Source: Novosphingobium sp. PhB57
GTDB lineage: Bacteria > Pseudomonadota > Alphaproteobacteria > Sphingomonadales > Sphingomonadaceae
DNA length: 64,000 nt
Assembly (NCBI RefSeq): GCF_004342985.1
Contig: NZ_SMBO01000010.1
Location: 45,912-109,911, forward strand
Reading direction: 5' to 3'
Part shown: piece after piece, positions 1 through 8,866 of the stretch
How positions within the stretch are numbered: position 1 is the first letter of the stretch
Layout: every line of letters begins with the position of its first letter
Position numbers and translations under genes: made by a program
The notes under the pieces: model-generated
Seen by the model: the letters and a program-made list of their open reading frames with translations, nothing else
What the model was told of the DNA's origin: nothing
Databases searched by the model: none

Positions 1-138
1 GACCAGCCTCTTGCTAAGCACGGTCTGACACTGGCGCGGCGACTGGACCCGTCACGCTTTCGCCAACTGGATGTTTCGCAAAAGGCGCGGCAACGCGAAA
101 GAAAGCCAGAGCATAAGGCGCGAAAGGTAATGCAGTGA
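1..138 (+). CDS. C-terminal end of an upstream gene, cut by the window edge
   Basis: Reading frame 1 is open from the first base to a TGA at 136-138 and gives 45 residues rich in Arg, Lys and Gln, ending ARKVMQ. I do not recognise the family. The stop overlaps the GTG start of the amidohydrolase gene (GTGA at 135-138), the usual arrangement of translationally coupled genes. This overlap is the main support for its being real, because the fragment is short and basic. If correct, the amidohydrolase is not the first gene of its operon. Confidence 0.4.
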   Translation, partial: DQPLAKHGLTLARRLDPSRFRQLDVSQKARQRERKPEHKARKVMQ

Positions 139-3100
139 AAACATGGCTGGCGGATACGGCGCTTCTAGCAAGTATGGCACTGTCTGCCAGCATCTTTGCG
201 GCAGGAACCGCGGCGGCGGACACATTGCCGCCGCTGACCGGCCGGCTGATCGAGTACGATACCCGACAAGTCACCTGGCCCGCGCTTGACGTATCACCCG
301 ATGGGCGCACCATTCTGTTCGATCTGCTGGGCGACATCTACGCGCTTGCCTCGGAAGGCGGGAAGGCGCGCGCGGTTTTTACAGGCGATGCCTTCGAGAC
401 GCAGCCTGTATTCTCTCCCGATGGCCGCCAAATCGCTTTCGTCAGCGATCGGGACGGCCGCGAAAATCTCTGGATTGCCGATGCCGACGGCACGAATGCC
501 CGGCGGATCTCCCAGGAAGAATACGGCGCGCCGCACTACGGCTCGCCTGCGTGGTCGCCGGACGGCAGGAGGCTCTACGTGTCGCGCATGATCTGGGGCG
601 TGCTGGCGTTCGAGCTGTGGTCCTTCGATGTCGCGAGCGGCCAGCACGAAGTGCTGGTGAAAGCGCAGCCTAACGGTGACGACCCCCATCCGCAGCGGCG
701 AAATGCGATGGGCGTTGTCGCTTCGCCGGACGGCAAAAGCCTCTACTACGCCACCAAGGCGGGAACGACGTGGAGCAGCGGCGCCCTGCCCCATTGGACC
801 ATTGCGCGCTTCGACCTTGCCACCCGTACGCAGCACGCTGACTTGACGATCCCCGGCGGGGGGATGCGTCCAGTCCTCTCCCACGATGGCCGCCTGCTCG
901 CTTACGTCACTCGCGAGCACGAGCGTACCGTGCTGCGTCTGCACGATCTGAAGACAGGAACCGATCGGAAACTGCATGGCCCGCTCGATCCCGATGGGCA
1001 GTCCGGCGGTTACTACGTCGACCTGATGCCGCGCATGGCTTTTGCTCCTGACGACAAGGCCATCTACGTCGGTCTTGACGGCGGCCTGAAGCGGCTCGAC
1101 GTCACCTCGGGCGCTATCGCAGACATTCCGTTCGAGGCTCATGTGCGGCATGAGATGCCGCTGCCGCTGCGCCGCCAGTATCGGGTGAACACAGGGCCCG
1201 TCCACGTCCGGGTGATCCAGACGCCCCGCCTTTCGCCAGACGGCCGACAAGTGGTCTTCGGAGCCGTGGGCCGCATATATGTCGCCGCCAACCGAAAAGG
1301 TGCAAAGCCGCGCCGTCTCAACGTGCCGGGCTCCGCGTGGCAGCCAAGCTGGTCGGACGACGGGCGCTTCATCACGTACGTCACCTGGACCGCGAAGGAA
1401 GGCGGGCATGTCTGGATCGCGGCGGCGGATGGCAAGACCCTGCCCCGCCGGATCACGACGCAGACGGCATTCTATTCCGAACCCCTGTTCCTGGCTGGCG
1501 GCAGGGACGTGGTCGCATTTTCGGCCAGCCAGCGCGACCGCCTTTACCGCACCGCCGAAAGTCTCGGTCCCTTGCCCTCGACGCTGGTGCGGGTACCGGT
1601 TGACGGCGGCGAAGCAACCAGGCTGGGCGAAGTCGGCGCCGCGATGGACCTGCGGCGCGACCCCGATCCGGAGCGCGTGCGCTATTACTCGGACGGCTGG
1701 ATATCATCCCGCCCAGTCGTCGGGCAAGGCGGGGCAAGGCATCTGGCGAAGCTGGTAGCCCGTCCCGACAGCCAATATTTTGATGCGCCTGCTCCCCTCA
1801 AGAACGCGCAATTGAGCGCCGACGGCCGCACGGCGCTAGTACGCCTCGCCTCGCAGCTGTATCTGGTACCCGTACCGCCGGCGCAGAACGGCGCGGCGCC
1901 GACTGTAAACGTCAGCGACCCGGCGTCGAAGGCGCGGCGGATCACTGCTATCGGCGCGGACTACATGGACTGGGCTCCTGACATGCGCTCGCTGCTATGG
2001 TCCGTCGGCGCCACGGTGCGGCAACTACCTGTGGATGCTGCCCGAAGTGGCGGCCCCGCCGTCATCGAGCAGCGCGCCGGCGGCCATGTCCTGGATGTGG
2101 TGTTGCCGCGCGATGTGCCCAGGGGCAGGTTGCTGCTGCGCGGGGCGCGGATCGTCACGATGAAGGCCGAAGAGGTCATCGACAATGCCGATCTGCTAAT
2201 CGAGAACAACCGAATTGCCGCGCTCGGTCCGTGCGGGACCCTCAAAATACCGGCGGGCACGCAAGTGCGCGACGTGACCGGCAAATTCATCATTCCGGGC
2301 TTCATTGATGCACATGCCCACTGGTTCGAAACGCGCCGCCGCATCCTGGACATCGGCCATTGGGATTTTGCTGCGAACCTCGCCTACGGCGTGACGGCAG
2401 GACTGGACGTGCAGACCTTTGACCCTGACGTGTTCGGCTATGCCGACATGATCGACGCGGGGCTGATGCCGGGTCTGCGTGCTTTCTCCACCGGCGAAGG
2501 CGTGTTTCGCAACAGCCCGATGGACAGCCGAGAGGATGCCATTGCTACGCTGCGACGCTATTCTGATTACTACAAGACGCCCAACATCAAGCAGTACATG
2601 GTCGGCGACCGGGCACAGCGCCGCCACTTGATCGAAGGCGCACAGGCGCTCGGCCTCATGCCCACCACCGAGGGCGCCAGCGATTACCGGCTCGACGTCA
2701 CGCAGATGCTGGACGGCTATGCCGGCAACGAACATAGCCTACCGATTGCACCGCTCCATGACGACATGGTTCAGATGCTGGTGCGCTCCCGGTTGTCAAC
2801 GGTGCCGACGATTCTTGTGCTCTACGGCGCACCGAGCGCCATGGGCGCGATGGCGGCAGGGCATCAGCAGGATTTCGACGGCAAGCTGGGGCGGTTCGTC
2901 CCCGAATTCGCTTTCGCTGCGAAGCGCGATTCCGTTACGTGGAACCGGGCGGAAGGGCAAGGCTTCGCACTTTTTGCCAGGCAGGCCAGCGATATCGGCA
3001 AAGCCGGCGGGTTGCTCGGTGTCGGCGCGCACGGCGTCGTGCAGGGGCTGTCCTTTCATTGGGAGCTGGAAGCGATGGCCTCCGGCGGCGCAAGCCCCTT

Positions 3101-3428
3101 ACAAATCCTGCACGCCGGAACCATTGGTTCGGCCGAGGTAATCGGGCGGGCACTGGACCTGGGCTCTATTGAGCCGGGCAAGCTGGCGGACCTTCTGGTG
3201 CTGGACGATGACCCCACCACTGACATTCGCAACACCCGATCCCTGTCGCTGGTGATGCAGAACGGCCGCCTCTACGATGCCGCGACGCTTGACGAGGTAT
3301 GGCCGCGTTCCCGCAAGCGCGAGGCGCAGTGGTTCGAGGAAATGAGCCAGCACGATGTCGCTCTCGCGGTTCGCACCGCTGCCGACTTCGATGAAAAGCA
3401 GGGCAACGCGGCGTCCTTCGAATACTGA
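135..3428 (+). CDS. Exported PD40 beta-propeller / amidohydrolase fusion protein
   Basis: A 1097-residue exported protein. A cleavable signal peptide (residues 1 to about 28) is followed by a long N-terminal part with repeated TolB/PD40 blades of the type SPDGR near residues 54, 94, 145 and later. The last 420 residues are an amidohydrolase domain. Its metal-binding H-A-H triplet is at residues 727-729, and a typical end follows (GSIEPGKLADLLVLDDDP). The family hydrolyses amide-type bonds such as those in dipeptides; the substrate here is unknown. The GTG at 135 is the only useful start, since an in-frame TAA lies at 114-116. It faces a convergent TonB-dependent receptor and lies near a second amidohydrolase, which suggests import and breakdown of one class of compound. 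Confidence 0.9.
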   Translation: MKTWLADTALLASMALSASIFAAGTAAADTLPPLTGRLIEYDTRQVTWPALDVSPDGRTILFDLLGDIYALASEGGKARAVFTGDAFETQPVFSPDGRQIAFVSDRDGRENLWIADADGTNARRISQEEYGAPHYGSPAWSPDGRRLYVSRMIWGVLAFELWSFDVASGQHEVLVKAQPNGDDPHPQRRNAMGVVASPDGKSLYYATKAGTTWSSGALPHWTIARFDLATRTQHADLTIPGGGMRPVLSHDGRLLAYVTREHERTVLRLHDLKTGTDRKLHGPLDPDGQSGGYYVDLMPRMAFAPDDKAIYVGLDGGLKRLDVTSGAIADIPFEAHVRHEMPLPLRRQYRVNTGPVHVRVIQTPRLSPDGRQVVFGAVGRIYVAANRKGAKPRRLNVPGSAWQPSWSDDGRFITYVTWTAKEGGHVWIAAADGKTLPRRITTQTAFYSEPLFLAGGRDVVAFSASQRDRLYRTAESLGPLPSTLVRVPVDGGEATRLGEVGAAMDLRRDPDPERVRYYSDGWISSRPVVGQGGARHLAKLVARPDSQYFDAPAPLKNAQLSADGRTALVRLASQLYLVPVPPAQNGAAPTVNVSDPASKARRITAIGADYMDWAPDMRSLLWSVGATVRQLPVDAARSGGPAVIEQRAGGHVLDVVLPRDVPRGRLLLRGARIVTMKAEEVIDNADLLIENNRIAALGPCGTLKIPAGTQVRDVTGKFIIPGFIDAHAHWFETRRRILDIGHWDFAANLAYGVTAGLDVQTFDPDVFGYADMIDAGLMPGLRAFSTGEGVFRNSPMDSREDAIATLRRYSDYYKTPNIKQYMVGDRAQRRHLIEGAQALGLMPTTEGASDYRLDVTQMLDGYAGNEHSLPIAPLHDDMVQMLVRSRLSTVPTILVLYGAPSAMGAMAAGHQQDFDGKLGRFVPEFAFAAKRDSVTWNRAEGQGFALFARQASDIGKAGGLLGVGAHGVVQGLSFHWELEAMASGGASPLQILHAGTIGSAEVIGRALDLGSIEPGKLADLLVLDDDPTTDIRNTRSLSLVMQNGRLYDAATLDEVWPRSRKREAQWFEEMSQHDVALAVRTAADFDEKQGNAASFEY

Positions 3429-3434
3429 GGCCGC

Positions 3435-3455
3435 TCCCCTCCTGATATGAGGGGA
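3435..3455 (+). terminator. Hairpin after the amidohydrolase gene
   Basis: Seven-base arms TCCCCTC and GAGGGGA with a 7-base loop lie 6 bases after the stop codon. There is no T-run, so this is a weak or Rho-assisted terminator at best. It sits between two convergent genes. Confidence 0.3.
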
Positions 3456-3639
3456 TCCATGCTTAAACGGCGGAGCTGCGCAGGCGAATAGCCGCGTATT
3501 GTATGGCGATGCTGGGCGCGCTTGGCCTGCTTCAGGGCCCGTCCATGACGGGGCACTCGATCTCCCGCGTGCCCCGATCCCACATCTTGCAGGCGGCCCC
3601 CTCCCCATTTGCGGCGGCGAAAGCGAAAAGCGTGCGGCC

Positions 3640-6333
3640 TCAGAATTCCAGGCGCGCGCCGATCGTCATGTAGCGTCCAATCACGTCGTAGTAAGGCGAG
3701 AAAGCGGAACTAAGCGGAGGATCCTTGTCAAACAGGTTGGCCACGTTGCCGTAGACCTCGAAGGATTTGCCCCCATTGCCGAACGGCACTTTCTGGCTCA
3801 GTTGAAGGTCGATATATGTATAAGCAGGAATGCGGTTGTTGGTGATCGGCGTGGCGCTGGTGCGGTTCCAATAGCCCGACGAGATGTAACGCGCACGCAC
3901 CAGCCCGCTGAATCCATCGCTGGAATAGCCGATCGAGGCATTGGTACGAATGCGCGGCACGCCGTTGACGAAGGCATAGCCTTGCGATTTCACGTACTCG
4001 ATCTTGGTCGTCCCGTCGTCGGTCGTGAAATGATTCACCCAGGTGCCGACGAGGCGGAAGATCACTCGGCCGCTCGCCTCGTTCTCGACCGGCAGGGTAT
4101 AGGCAATTTCAGCGTCGACCCCGTCGGTCCTGAACTGCGACAGGTTGACCTGCGAAGACGCGACGCTGGCTATCCGGCCGGTCGCGTCGCGTGTGATGTA
4201 GTCGCAGAGGCTGGTGTTACCACCCTGGCAGCGGTCGACAAGGACTTGCGCGCCGATGCTGGTGATGACGTCCTTGATCTTGATATTGAAGTAGTCGACT
4301 GAAGCAGTCAGGCCGCGCAGGGGAGCAGTGGTCACGCCGGCGGTCCAGGTGTCCGACTTTTCGGGCTGGAGAGCGGCGTTGCCGCCGCCGTAGACGAGCA
4401 CGCTGCGGCTGCCTTCATCCGCGAATTGCGGATCGACGACGTTGACGTAGCTGACCGTTCGGTTCGAGTAGAGTTCGCTAATGTTGGGCGCGCGGATGTC
4501 CCGCGAACGGGTGACGCGGCCGATCACGCCGGGAAGGAACTCGTTGGTGGCGCCCAGCTTCCACGACCATACCGTGCCGCTGGTGCTGTAGTCCGACACG
4601 CGCACGGCTCCGTTCAGCTCCAGCTTTTGAAGCACCGGAACGTCCTTGATCAAAGGCACGATGATTTCGCCGAACGCTTCTTTCACGTCGTACTTGCCGC
4701 GAAGTGATGTAAAATAGAACGTCGAGAACGCGCGCGCGGCGTCAAGTTCCCCGACCTTGGTATTCGTCGAAAGGCTGCGTCCTTCTGCGCCGATCGCGAT
4801 CGAGACGGGCCCGGCGGGGAGGTCGAAGGGCTCCCCGCGCAGCGAGACCCCGTATGTATCCAACTTGTTGAGACTGTTCGAACGCGGCGTGCCTGTGACG
4901 TAGTCGATCGCTGCTTGCGACGGCGCGCCTTCTCCGAACAGGTTCAGTGGCACGCAGCCTGCCGCGCCTGAGCGGCAAACGGCATTTCCCGTCAAAGGGT
5001 CAACCACTGCGTCGACTGCGTTCGCGAAGTTCTGTGTCAGCAGGAAACCGGGAGTGTTGATCTTGTTGCGGTACTGCCCATGGCTGTAATAGGCCGAGTA
5101 GCGCCAGCGCCCGCCACCGAAGCTGCCGTCAAGGGCGAGTGTGCCCTGCACGCTGCGGCGATCGAGATCGATGGTGCTGTAGGCCAGGTCCGCATTATAG
5201 CGCGCCATGGTGAAGCTGGTCTGCCCGGCGGCGGCCATTGCCTGCCGGATGGATTCGTTCAAGAACGCGTTGTCCGAACGGATGGTGACGCTGTTCGTGT
5301 GGTCACCAAACCAAGTGTAATTGTTGTAATAGCGCGAGTAGCGGAAGTCCGCGCTGAGCTTGAGCGTGTCGGCCAGCTCATAGGAAACCTTGGCAAGTGC
5401 GGCGTAACGCTTCTGCGGGGTGATGAGCGGGCTGCGCTCATCGTCCGAGGGGCCCTCACCGCCAATCATGTTAGTACCGACCACAGTGCCGATATCCGGC
5501 ACGCGCAAAGTGCCATCGGGGTTGAAGCCGTACCCGCGTAGTGCGCCCGAGGTGATGTAGCCGCCGATCAGGCGCGTGGCATGGCCAACGTCGGGGGTCA
5601 GCGCATTGCGCACGGTAGCAAAGCGCCCGGTGTTCTTGCGGTCGGTCTTCTTGAGGACGCCCTTGTTGTCGACGAACTCGCCCCCGATCACAAGGTGGCC
5701 GCGACCGCCTGCGAAACTTGTGCCGTACTTGCCTTCGTACCTCACCTGCCCGGCATCGCCGCGCGACGAAATTCCGCCTTCCGCGCCGAGGCGGATACCT
5801 TCGTAATCCCCATCGACAATCATGTTGACCACGCCCGCAACCGCGTCCGATCCCCAAGCCGCGGAAGCACCCCCAGTCACGATGTCCACGCTTTTGACCA
5901 TGATCGAAGGGACGGTGTTAAGATCGTTGTCGCTGACAAGCCTGCGACCGTCCACGAGAACAAGCGAGCGAGTCTCGCCCAGACCGCGGATGTTGATGGG
6001 AAAGCGGCCCGCCTGCGCGTTGGTCCCAGAGGTCTGCGGTGACTGCGAGGCCTTGAACTGGGGGAGGTCAGCCAGAGCTGCACCAATGTTGGGCCGGCTG
6101 ACGATCTGCAAGTCTTCCTGAGTTACATGGAGCAGCGGCGTAGGCGATTCATAGCCCGGGCGGTCGATGCGCGATCCGGTGACGACGATGTCGCCTTGTC
6201 CGGAAGCGGCACTTTCGCCGGAGCCAGTCTGCGTTTTGGCCTGCGCGAATACCGGCGTGGCAGATGCACTGAGTGCGATGAGAGCCGTACCAGCCAGAAT
6301 CGACCGGCGGCGTGCGCGGAGAAGCTGTTCCAT
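3640..6333 (-). CDS. TonB-dependent receptor
   Basis: An 897-residue outer-membrane receptor for active uptake driven by TonB-ExbBD. I chose the start at 6333 because it gives a normal signal peptide (MEQLLRARRRSILAGTALIA, cleavage after VFAQA) and has AGGGA about 10 bases upstream; the frame stays open upstream without looking coding. A TonB-box-like DIVVTGSR (about residues 48-55) is followed by the plug domain with the INIRGLG and LVLVDGRRL motifs, then the beta-barrel, which ends in an aromatic residue (GARLEF). It is divergent from the YtcJ-type amidohydrolase and convergent with the PD40 amidohydrolase. A substrate cleaved by those enzymes, for example a peptide or amide, is likely, but this is inference. 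Confidence 0.93.
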   Translation of the reverse strand: MEQLLRARRRSILAGTALIALSASATPVFAQAKTQTGSGESAASGQGDIVVTGSRIDRPGYESPTPLLHVTQEDLQIVSRPNIGAALADLPQFKASQSPQTSGTNAQAGRFPINIRGLGETRSLVLVDGRRLVSDNDLNTVPSIMVKSVDIVTGGASAAWGSDAVAGVVNMIVDGDYEGIRLGAEGGISSRGDAGQVRYEGKYGTSFAGGRGHLVIGGEFVDNKGVLKKTDRKNTGRFATVRNALTPDVGHATRLIGGYITSGALRGYGFNPDGTLRVPDIGTVVGTNMIGGEGPSDDERSPLITPQKRYAALAKVSYELADTLKLSADFRYSRYYNNYTWFGDHTNSVTIRSDNAFLNESIRQAMAAAGQTSFTMARYNADLAYSTIDLDRRSVQGTLALDGSFGGGRWRYSAYYSHGQYRNKINTPGFLLTQNFANAVDAVVDPLTGNAVCRSGAAGCVPLNLFGEGAPSQAAIDYVTGTPRSNSLNKLDTYGVSLRGEPFDLPAGPVSIAIGAEGRSLSTNTKVGELDAARAFSTFYFTSLRGKYDVKEAFGEIIVPLIKDVPVLQKLELNGAVRVSDYSTSGTVWSWKLGATNEFLPGVIGRVTRSRDIRAPNISELYSNRTVSYVNVVDPQFADEGSRSVLVYGGGNAALQPEKSDTWTAGVTTAPLRGLTASVDYFNIKIKDVITSIGAQVLVDRCQGGNTSLCDYITRDATGRIASVASSQVNLSQFRTDGVDAEIAYTLPVENEASGRVIFRLVGTWVNHFTTDDGTTKIEYVKSQGYAFVNGVPRIRTNASIGYSSDGFSGLVRARYISSGYWNRTSATPITNNRIPAYTYIDLQLSQKVPFGNGGKSFEVYGNVANLFDKDPPLSSAFSPYYDVIGRYMTIGARLEF

Positions 6334-6574
6334 TATTTGAGATCCCTGATCATGCGGTCGCCCTCGGGAGCGATCTGACTTTGCCTCGCGGCACGACAAA
6401 GGATGAAGCGCAAGCGCGGCCCCTGCGGAACATCCACTTTCGTGAAGTCGATGGGTCCAATGCTCCGGGCCCGTCAGTCCCGTTGGACCCTTGGTCCTGT
6501 CCGATGTTGGATGTTGGCGGTAGCGAGCCGAGAAGGGATGAGAATGCTCACATGGAAATGGCAAGGGGAACACC
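6334..6574. promoter_or_regulatory. Divergent promoter region between the TonB receptor and the YtcJ-type amidohydrolase
   Basis: This 241-bp gap must carry the promoters of both divergent genes. A short perfect inverted repeat, GGACC-CTT-GGTCC, lies at 6485-6497. AAGGGG just before the ATG at 6575 is the ribosome binding site of the rightward gene. No convincing -35/-10 pair was found. A MocR regulator encoded nearby is the obvious candidate to act here. Confidence 0.3.
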
Positions 6575-8251
6575 ATGTTCGATCGTCGTCGGTTTATTGG
6601 ATCCGGCGCTGCTCTCGCGGCGATGGCCACGCCGTTCGCGCGGCAAGCCTTCGCTGCAGATGCGCCGTTGGACTGCGCGCTGGTCGGCGGCACGGTCTGG
6701 ACAGGAACCGGCGCCAGCTCGGACGCCATCGGCATCATCGGCGACCGCATCGTCGCGGTAGGGGCGGGAGCGGTGAAGGCGCGCACTGGCGCTTCCACCC
6801 GGATTGTCGGCCTGCAAGGCGCCTTCGCTTTGCCAGCTTTTACCGACAACCACACGCACTTCCTGATCGGTTCCAACACGCTGTCACGCCCGGACTTGCT
6901 CAATGTGAAAGACCGGGCCGAGTTCGTGGCCCGCATCGGTGCGGCGGTGAAGGCCCATCCCGGCCAATGGCTGCTTGGCGGATCGTGGGACGAACAGCGG
7001 ATCGGAGGCGACCTGCCCACACGCGAATGGATTGACGCGGTCAGCCCCAACACCCCGATTGCCGTACCGCGCACTGACCTGCACAGCTATCTTTGCAACT
7101 CGCTGGCCTTGCGCCTGGCGGGTGTAACGCGTGAAACGCCGGATCCGGCAGGCGGGGTCATCGTACGGGATGCAAAGGGCCAGCCGACCGGCGTCCTGAA
7201 GGACAACGCCAAGGCGCTCGTCGACCGCGTGGTTCCGCCGCTGACACCCGCCCAACTCGAAGCCTCGCTGCGCGGCGGGATTGCCCATGGCCTGGCGCAC
7301 GGGGTCGCGCAGGTCCATGTTCCTGATCCGTTCGACTGGCACTGTTTCGACGCTCTGCGCCGCCTGCGCGCCAAAGGCGAGACAGACATGCGCTTCTACA
7401 ACTTCGTACCGCTACATGACTGGGAAAAAATCGCCGAGCTGGTAAGGGCCGAAGGTCGCGGCGACGACTGGCTGCGCTGGGGCGGGGTGAAAGCACTAGT
7501 TGACGGCTCGCTCGGTGCACGCACTGCGCTGTTCCACGATCCCTATACTGATGATCCGCGAACACGCGGTGTTAGGGTGATGCCGCTTGCCGAACTTCGC
7601 GAAGCGGTGCCCGCCGCCGATCGCGCGGGCCTCCATGTCACGGTTCACGCCATCGGTGACGAGGCGAACGACGATATCCTTGACGTCTACGCCGAAGTGG
7701 AGGCGCTGAACGGCGCGCGCGACCGCCGCTTCCGCGTCGAGCATGCTCAGCATGTGGCACCCACCACTATTCCGCGCTTCGCGAAGCAGAAGGTGATTGC
7801 TTCTGTCCAGCCCTATCACGCCATTGACGATGGGCGCTGGGCTGTGAAGCGTATCGGCGAGAAACGTCTGAACGGCACTTATGCCTTCGGCTCACTGATC
7901 ACGAGTGGAGCGACGGTGACATTCGGTTCCGACTGGCCGGTCGCCCCTCTCAGCCCCCTGGCAGGCATCCATGCCGCCGTCATGCGGCAAACCATCGATG
8001 GCGCCAACCCGGATGGCTGGCTGCCTGACCAGAAAGTTACGGTAGAACAGTCGCTTACTGCCTACACTTCTGCAAATGCCTACGCCGGCTTTCAGGAGGA
8101 CCGGCTCGGGCGGATCGCGCCAGGTTTCCTGGCTGACATCACGGTGCTCGACAGCGATCCAACCATCATCGATCCGGAAAGGTTGCCGGACGTGGAAGTA
8201 TTGCGCACGATTGTCGGCGGCCAGGACCGCTACACAGGAGCCGGTGCATGA
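6575..8251 (+). CDS. Tat-exported amidohydrolase, YtcJ type (amidohydrolase family 3)
   Basis: A 558-residue metal-dependent hydrolase. The N-terminus MFDRRRFIGSGAALAAMAT is a twin-arginine signal, so the folded enzyme is probably exported. Family motifs appear in order: DNHTH with His93 and His95, VDGSLGARTALF, HVTVHAIGDEAND, RVEHAQH, then GSDWPVAPLSP with the catalytic Asp, and PGFLADITVLDSDP near the end. The length fits the YtcJ family, whose members hydrolyse amide bonds in N-substituted or cyclic compounds; the true substrate is unknown. AAGGGGAACACC precedes the ATG. The stop overlaps the next gene (ATGA), so the two are co-translated. Confidence 0.92.
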   Translation: MFDRRRFIGSGAALAAMATPFARQAFAADAPLDCALVGGTVWTGTGASSDAIGIIGDRIVAVGAGAVKARTGASTRIVGLQGAFALPAFTDNHTHFLIGSNTLSRPDLLNVKDRAEFVARIGAAVKAHPGQWLLGGSWDEQRIGGDLPTREWIDAVSPNTPIAVPRTDLHSYLCNSLALRLAGVTRETPDPAGGVIVRDAKGQPTGVLKDNAKALVDRVVPPLTPAQLEASLRGGIAHGLAHGVAQVHVPDPFDWHCFDALRRLRAKGETDMRFYNFVPLHDWEKIAELVRAEGRGDDWLRWGGVKALVDGSLGARTALFHDPYTDDPRTRGVRVMPLAELREAVPAADRAGLHVTVHAIGDEANDDILDVYAEVEALNGARDRRFRVEHAQHVAPTTIPRFAKQKVIASVQPYHAIDDGRWAVKRIGEKRLNGTYAFGSLITSGATVTFGSDWPVAPLSPLAGIHAAVMRQTIDGANPDGWLPDQKVTVEQSLTAYTSANAYAGFQEDRLGRIAPGFLADITVLDSDPTIIDPERLPDVEVLRTIVGGQDRYTGAGA

Positions 8252-8850
8252 GCCGTTGGTCCCCGCGCAATGCCGGCGAGATAGCAGCGCTGGTTGCGCG
8301 TCACCCTCTTGCATGGATGGTCTCCGCAGCGCCCTCGTTCCACGCGACGCCGTTGCCGCTGGTCGCGGATCTGGCGAGCGACGGAAGCATCGCTGCACTT
8401 GTTGGCCACTTTGCCCTGGCCAATCCTCAGGTCGCGGCGCTGCGAGATCAGCCACGCGCGCTTGTCCTGTTCCAAGGAGCCCAGGGGTATATCTCGCCTG
8501 AATTGGTGACGCAGCCGCAATGGGCTCCGACCTGGAACTACGCTGTGGCACGCTTCGAGGTAGATGTATGCTTCGCGCCCGAAAGGAACGGCGAGGCTCT
8601 CGATCGCCTGATCGCGCACATGGAAAACGATCACCCCGGCCGCTGGACGGTGGCGAGAATGGGTGAGCGCTATGAACCGATGAGCCGCCATATCGTCGCA
8701 TTCCGGGCCACTGTGCTATCCTGCGATGCGACGTTCAAGCTCGGCCAGGACGAACGTCCGGAAAGTCTTGCCCAAATTATCGCCGCACATCCCGATGCGG
8801 GACTGACGGCGGCGATGCGGGAGGCGAACGAGCCGCCTTCTACATGCTAA
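8248..8850 (+). CDS. FMN-binding PaiB-family protein
   Basis: A 200-residue protein of the PaiB / FMN-binding split-barrel family. Typical features are the N-terminal LAWMVSAAPSFHATPLPL, the core LVLFQGAQGYISPELV and the diagnostic PTWNY motif, followed by the C-terminal helix with HMENDHPGRW. Bacillus PaiB was described as a negative regulator of sporulation and protease genes, but most relatives have no tested function, so the regulator name should be read with caution. Its start overlaps the amidohydrolase stop by 4 bases, tying it to that enzyme. It converges on a MocR regulator; both proteins belong to families related to B6 or flavin binding. Confidence 0.9.
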   Translation: MSRWSPRNAGEIAALVARHPLAWMVSAAPSFHATPLPLVADLASDGSIAALVGHFALANPQVAALRDQPRALVLFQGAQGYISPELVTQPQWAPTWNYAVARFEVDVCFAPERNGEALDRLIAHMENDHPGRWTVARMGERYEPMSRHIVAFRATVLSCDATFKLGQDERPESLAQIIAAHPDAGLTAAMREANEPPSTC

Positions 8851-8866
8851 CCGACGACGAGCTTCC

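Noticed and set aside
294..1409. Long reverse-strand open frame (371 codons) inside the PD40 amidohydrolase gene
   Set aside because: High G+C makes long antisense frames common; it has no family motif, while the plus-strand frame has clear PD40 and amidohydrolase motifs.
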